Source: Coemansia sp. RSA 922
Taxonomy: Eukaryota > Kickxellomycota > Kickxellomycetes > Kickxellales > Kickxellaceae
NCBI GenBank assembly: GCA_027577415.1
Contig: JANBQS010000261.1
Span: 1 to 24,050, forward strand
Length of the DNA: 24,050 bases
Reading direction: 5' to 3'
Positions 20,848-24,050 of the stretch are shown in pieces (position 1 is the stretch's first letter; every line of letters begins with the position of its first letter). The position numbers and the translations under genes are program-made. The notes under the pieces were generated by a model. That model was not told where the DNA came from. It did no database searches and saw only the letters and a program-made list of their open reading frames with translations.

Positions 20848-21132
20848 ATGGACAATTACTACACTGCAGAAGGCCATGATAACTACAATTTTCAAATGTA
20901 TAGTTTGAACCCAAGTGCAAGCGGAAAGACTATAGTGGTCAATTGCACTGTCGATAATACCACTACTATTTCCGATTTACGGGCTGTTGTAGTGGCTAGA
21001 TTCAAGAAATTGGTGACAAAAGAGTTTGCTGTATTGCTATATACTGAACACCCTAATAATGGTGGAACACTGCTTCGAAACAGTGGTGAATTTAGTAGCG
21101 ACATGAAGATTTACTTTGTCATTGTTGGATAG
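20848..21132 (+). CDS. Small protein with ubiquitin-like pattern (94 aa), hypothetical
   Basis: An uninterrupted 94-residue frame after a long C/T-rich leader. Residues 26-94 follow the order of a beta-grasp fold: strand GKTIVVNCTV, turn, helix TISDLRAVVVARF, strand EFAVLLY, a loop with GGTLL, and a last strand MKIYFVIVG. GKTI near the start and a Val-Gly end are reminiscent of ubiquitin, but there is no C-terminal Gly-Gly, so conjugation is unlikely without processing. Ubiquitin-like N-domains also occur in Crinkler-type proteins; no Crinkler motif is visible. It lies in the AT-rich island and shares leader motifs with the small gene on - at 22017-22339. The fold call is inference. Confidence 0.5.
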   Translation: MDNYYTAEGHDNYNFQMYSLNPSASGKTIVVNCTVDNTTTISDLRAVVVARFKKLVTKEFAVLLYTEHPNNGGTLLRNSGEFSSDMKIYFVIVG

Positions 21133-21370
21133 TAGAGACAGAATCGGCTTGCTCTTCAGAGCAATTAAGAGAAGCAATGCTAGATGACAGAGCATTTACA
21201 AATATACGATGGCTCCCCGAATAACGAATGCTTTAGTGAGCTAAACTCCAGTCTTTTTTTACATGTAGTCAACAGATACTTTGTTACTATCCAATAACAT
21301 TTTTATTCATACTCCAGACTGAATGGTATGCAGGTGATGTATGCCAAGACATTACTCTTTGTCCCCAGTG

Positions 21371-21637
21371 CTGCCTGTAGATGTGTAGTATCTAGCTTAT
21401 TTTGGCGTTAGCCTAAGTCACCGTTCTAATGTCTCGTATTAAATAAATAATAAAAGCTATAAGAAGTGATTGAATGAAACCTAAGCCGGTGTGCCGTGCG
21501 CGGTTCCTTAATGACCAAAGTCATGGCGCAGTAGCGCTAGTCGTCAACATTAAAGATCGCCCCGTTGGGCGATAGATCGGTCACGTGACCGAAATGTGGG
21601 ATCGCTTGCTGATGCGATGTGTCGATCCTACACTGCC
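21371..21637. repeat. 5-bp target-site duplication CTGCC flanking the solo LTR
   Basis: CTGCC at 21371-21375 and 21633-21637 brackets the insert exactly. Removing the insert plus one copy restores alignment and reading frame with the related ORF copy 2. Confidence 0.6.
21376..21632. mobile_element. Probable solo LTR (257 bp)
   Basis: It begins TGTAG and ends CTACA (TG...CA with 5-bp inverted ends) and is bordered by the direct repeat CTGCC at 21371-21375 and 21633-21637, a 5-bp target-site duplication as made by LTR-retrotransposon integrases. The related sequence at 23010-23100 runs straight through the site without the insert and so acts as an empty site. Inside are an AT-rich block with AATAAATAATAAAA and CTATAAG (around 21440-21465), plausible LTR signals. 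No retrotransposon ORF is adjacent, which fits a solo LTR left by recombination. A small non-autonomous DNA element is the alternative. Confidence 0.6.
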
Positions 21638-22016
21638 AACAATTTCAGCAATGGCGGAAGAGACAAGAGTGGTGTTCTGGCACAATATACACGCCCATCT
21701 CTGTGCTGTGACCCAAACCCCGCAACAGCAAAATCCAAAATGCTCTCAATGCCTTGTTTGGTTGGTATGGATTGCCGCTGCACTACATACCAGCTTTTTA
21801 TATATCACTTCTGAATTGAAGTACAATGGGTTACACTATATGTTAGCAGTATAACTGTGTAAAGTATTTATTTAAAGACTTGTTGTAAATGTTAGTTGTG
21901 CCCTAATGGGTCTACTAAGTAACATGGTCATAATCATTTGTAACTTTATGCAAAAACAGGCAATATTGTAAAGTGCGGACTAGACAGCCTTCACCAGACG
22001 CGAAGAGGTCAGTATT

Positions 22017-22339
22017 TTACAAGTGGATCACCTCTCTATACTTTCTTTCACTGGCTATAAGGTCCTTGAAGATGTCAGCCATATTATTATTGTAACGCGT
22101 AACTACCCCCAGTGATTGATCGTAGGTTCCGGTGAATATATAGACACTGCTATCACCTCCATTCCATTCCTCGATTGTGCGAAAGCCACTCTCAGTAATG
22201 AGTACATTGCCAATTTTATTCTTTTTGGCATTTGGCATTAGGATTTGGCAGCAGCCCCCAGACCATTGGTTATTTCAACGTGGTTAACAACCTTGACAGA
22301 GTTATCGTCTCCACGGATAATGGCAAAGCAATAGGGCAT
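22017..22339 (-). pseudogene. Small gene split by a frame break, unrecognised
   Basis: Two - strand frames abut. The upstream one starts MPYCFAIIRGDDNSVKVV (ATG 22337-22339) and stops at 22238-22240; the downstream one (22017-22238, 73 codons) starts on the overlapping TAATG. They overlap over a run of five G, and one extra G there would fuse them into a protein of about 106 residues. Either a base was lost (pseudogene or assembly error), or they are two overlapping ORFs. The upstream ATG has a good promoter: TATAAAG at 22445-22451 on -. The second half contains GGDSSVYIFTGTYDQSLGVV, a beta-strand-like stretch. A longer upstream ATG (22474) would start before the TATA box and is not favoured. 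Confidence 0.45.
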
Positions 22340-22444
22340 GGTAATAATATATTCAGTGTTTAGAGAAATACCTAGTTGAGAATGTTTGGAGTGGTGAGTG
22401 GATGGTAGATGGTAGATGGTTTGAAAGTGCCAGGGAGGCTTGCT

Positions 22445-22451
22445 CTTTATA
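22445..22451 (-). promoter_or_regulatory. TATA box of the small - strand gene
   Basis: TATAAAG on the - strand, 106 bases before the ATG at 22337-22339, similar in spacing to the transporter TATA box. The shared AGAGCAAGC motif (22438-22446) overlaps it. Confidence 0.45.
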
Positions 22452-22474
22452 GTGGAAGACTGGGACATTCCCAC

Positions 22475-22988
22475 TTACAAGGGTGAACTAAAAAATATCC
22501 CCCTCTCCTCCCAAAGCTACCTTCCAATGATGTAGTGAAATATTGCGCAGACTTTGATGATGTCATCTTTTGCTGTTTGGCAGCGGGCTTTGCGCATTGC
22601 TTTCCATTATTACGTCATCGGTTAAAAATAAAGCAAAAGTGGCTATATCCAAGTCTCCAGTTTCCTTTGAATCAAAGAAAAAGCAATATAGTGGGTTTTT
22701 ATTTTTAGTGGTGTGCTGTACACTCATCCCCGCTTTTCTTCAACAAGAAAAAAAGGGCGCGGCAATGTCCAAGTCTTACATCCCTTTCCTCAAAGGACAT
22801 GTAGGTGAAGGATTGATGGTTTTCTACTCAAGTAGTGTACGGCGGCATCCACTTACTCAGCACAGCGACTCTAGCCATCGCCAAGTTTACCCAAACATTG
22901 GCCAATTCCATTACTTGATTATGCGGCTAGCACTGCATTTTGCAGTGAGTAAAAGTCGACATGGTGGCCTGCACATTCTTTTTGCTTG
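22475..22988. other. Intergenic, no convincing gene
   Basis: A + frame of 140 codons (22570-22992) crosses this stretch but has no recognisable domain, and its end runs into the antisense of the better-supported - strand ORF copy 2. A TTACGTCAT (22609-22617) resembles a CREB/ATF half site. Nothing else is seen. Confidence 0.35.
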
Positions 22989-23183
22989 TTAGCAACAGCA
23001 ACCTTGTACCTTCTCCAGACTAAATGTCAGGCAGGTAGTTAATGGCAAGGCATCACTCTTTACTCGCAGTGCTACCAACAACTGCGGCAACAGTGCAGAG
23101 ACAGGAGTGGCATACAGGTATGATGTACTCATCTGCCTGTGTACTGTGGCTCTAAACCTTGCAATGACAAATTCGCTGAGAAA
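22989..23183 (-). pseudogene. Decayed ORF copy 2
   Basis: A 64-codon frame plus stop on -, limited upstream by a stop at 23184-23186. It aligns at DNA and protein level with copy 1 (21303-21804) and lacks the LTR. There is no start codon near the beginning of the homologous part. Since the reading frame is the feature conserved between the copies, they were probably coding. The protein family is unknown. Confidence 0.45.
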
Positions 23184-23186
23184 TCA

Positions 23187-23847
23187 TGAAGTGTCAGTGT
23201 GTTTGTGACTCAGTGTAGGTGCAGATCCGTTGGGGGCAAGTACCAAATGGAAAAAGAGGCTTAATCTTACCAGTTCACATGGTTCGTGAGGTCGGGCAGG
23301 ACGGTTTGGGAAGATATACGAATGTTATGCTGCCTCATTCCTTATTTTTGCGCCTCTATGATTGCATTGCCAAAATAGTATAAATACCCTATCATTGCCT
23401 CCCTTGCTTTGAATGGTTGAAATCATCACTATTCAATGTATACCTTTCCACTCATTGCATTAAACCGGAATTAGACATTGTTAAGTGTACTTGTATACTC
23501 TCCTACTATCTAAAGCAACAAGGTGTTGGGTAATACTGACAATATTTTATTAATAGTCTCACGTTATTCTTGCCTATTTGGCCTGGTGCTAGTGATGATA
23601 AAGTTGACAGGTGTTTGTTTTATTATCATTACTTAAAGGTTTTGGTGTAATGCAAAGGAATTTATGGCGTGTCATATACTGCCTTTGTACTATACTATAA
23701 CTTTAAGTACTGGTAAAAAAACATACCCTTATATCAGCGATGTAGTCTAGCATGTCTCATTCCTAGTCGATCTTCAAGTCAAGGACTACCACTCGTGCCC
23801 ATACACGGCTCCAATACAACAACTCAATCATCATCATCATGCCTAGC
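23187..23847. other. Intergenic, AT-rich, one TATA-like site
   Basis: No ORF above about 20 codons is convincing. TATAAATA at 23379-23386 is the only clear promoter-like element; the first ATG after it opens only 16 codons. The later part leads into the promoter of the aminotransferase gene. Confidence 0.4.
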
Positions 23848-23887
23848 GGATTACGACTTTTCCGGATCTGATCAGTGGTACTACCAG
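23848..23887. repeat. Dispersed palindrome-rich repeat, copy B
   Basis: AGCGGATTAC, a 9-base spacer, then the 24 bases identical to copy A (23864-23887), containing CTGATCAG and TGGTACTACCA. It ends 90 bases before the aminotransferase ATG, so it sits in that gene's promoter or leader. Similarity continues weakly beyond the core (AATCTCG here, ATTATCTCG in copy A). Confidence 0.75.
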
Positions 23888-23977
23888 TAATCTCGTGCGT
23901 CACGACTTTGTGAGCGTTTTTGCTCCCTTGCTTATCTTTTCACCGACTTTGACTATAATAATTAACTTTCTCACACC

Positions 23978-24050
23978 ATGTCACCTAAAGCTACTGGACT
24001 CCCCTATGACCGCGTGTGGAACTTTTCTGCCGGGCCTTCAGCTCTGCCCG
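23978..24050 (+). CDS. Phosphoserine aminotransferase, 5' end only
   Basis: The first 24 codons are visible before the window ends: MSPKATGLPYDRVWNFSAGP and SALP. The NFSAGPSALP block is the N-terminal signature of SerC/Ser1-type phosphoserine aminotransferases, PLP enzymes of serine synthesis that convert 3-phosphohydroxypyruvate and glutamate to phosphoserine and 2-oxoglutarate. The PLP lysine lies beyond the window. The ATG at 23978 follows CACACC and an AT-rich stretch with ACTATAATAA about 20-30 bases upstream. Confidence 0.88.
   Translation, partial: MSPKATGLPYDRVWNFSAGPSALP

Larger units (their letters stand above)
21303..21804 (-). pseudogene. Decayed ORF copy 1, interrupted by the 257-bp element
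   Basis: Read on -, the frame is open from 21804 to the stop at 21303-21305 once the 257-bp insert and one copy of its 5-bp duplication are set aside (240 bases, 79 codons plus stop). It matches the ORF at 22989-23183 in both DNA and frame; shared residues include DF/EF-A, TP-L, LLAAL/LLVAL, KS, TC and a terminal FSLE. A stop (21805-21807) lies directly upstream and no start is seen, so this is the 3' remnant of a longer gene. The family is not recognised. Confidence 0.5.

Noticed and set aside
21585..21625. Hammerhead ribozyme, from GAAA and CTGATG near paired segments
   Set aside because: The conserved CUGANGA is not complete (CTGATGCG) and the order of stems does not fit any hammerhead type.
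21523..21632. tRNA-derived SINE, from GGCGCAGTAGCGC (box-A-like) and TCGATCC (box-B-like)
   Set aside because: Box spacing near 95 bases is too long, the D-loop is too short, and TG...CA ends with a 5-bp duplication fit an LTR better.
21585..21854. Two + strand ORFs (21585-21854 and 21596-21814)
   Set aside because: They start inside the LTR and run antisense to decayed ORF copy 1, whose - frame is the conserved one.
22570..22992. 140-codon + ORF
   Set aside because: No domain or promoter, and its 3' end is antisense to an ORF whose frame is conserved between two copies.
1..24050. CRISPR array, rRNA or bacterial operon features
   Set aside because: No regularly spaced repeats, no rRNA-like sequence, and all recognisable genes are eukaryotic nuclear.

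Overview
The window is nuclear DNA from a fungus, probably an early-diverging, compact-genome lineage (a zoopagomycete such as a Kickxellomycotina species is my guess, not proven). The clues are a fungal Mep1/3-type ammonium transporter, intron-poor GC-rich genes separated by tens of bases, TATA boxes 100-150 bases before starts, and a PRP8 gene carrying inteins, a known fungal habit.

Layout. Bases 1-2799 hold two + strand genes: an ammonium transporter (318-1784) and an unrecognised acidic protein (1876-2799). Converging on them, with 66 bases between, is one uninterrupted 15.4-kb - strand reading frame (2866-18267, 5133 codons) encoding the spliceosome core protein Prp8. Against the known Prp8 sequence it splits into seven exteins totalling 2384 residues, a normal Prp8 length, and SIX in-frame inteins totalling 2749 residues. 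More than half of the translated protein should therefore remove itself. The inteins fall into three groups: 1 alone; 2 and 6, which are paralogs; and 3, 4 and 5, which resemble each other. All six keep the N-terminal Cys, a block B His, the C-terminal Asn and a Cys/Ser/Thr at +1. Only intein 2 keeps both LAGLIDADG acidic residues, intein 3 keeps one, and the other four have lost both.

Bases 18268-23977 form an AT-richer island with no large gene. It holds small or broken coding candidates: a possible ubiquitin-like 94-residue protein at 20848; a possible two-exon gene on - at 19823-20188; a frame-disrupted small gene on - at 22017-22339; and two diverged decayed copies of one ORF. One of those copies is split by a 257-bp TG...CA element with a 5-bp target duplication, most simply a solo LTR. 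A 24-base palindrome-rich repeat occurs once near each end of the island. The window closes with the first 24 codons of phosphoserine aminotransferase (23978 onward).

The genes do not form a pathway. The notable system is the stack of six protein introns in one essential spliceosomal gene, with the signature of within-gene spread and stepwise endonuclease decay.
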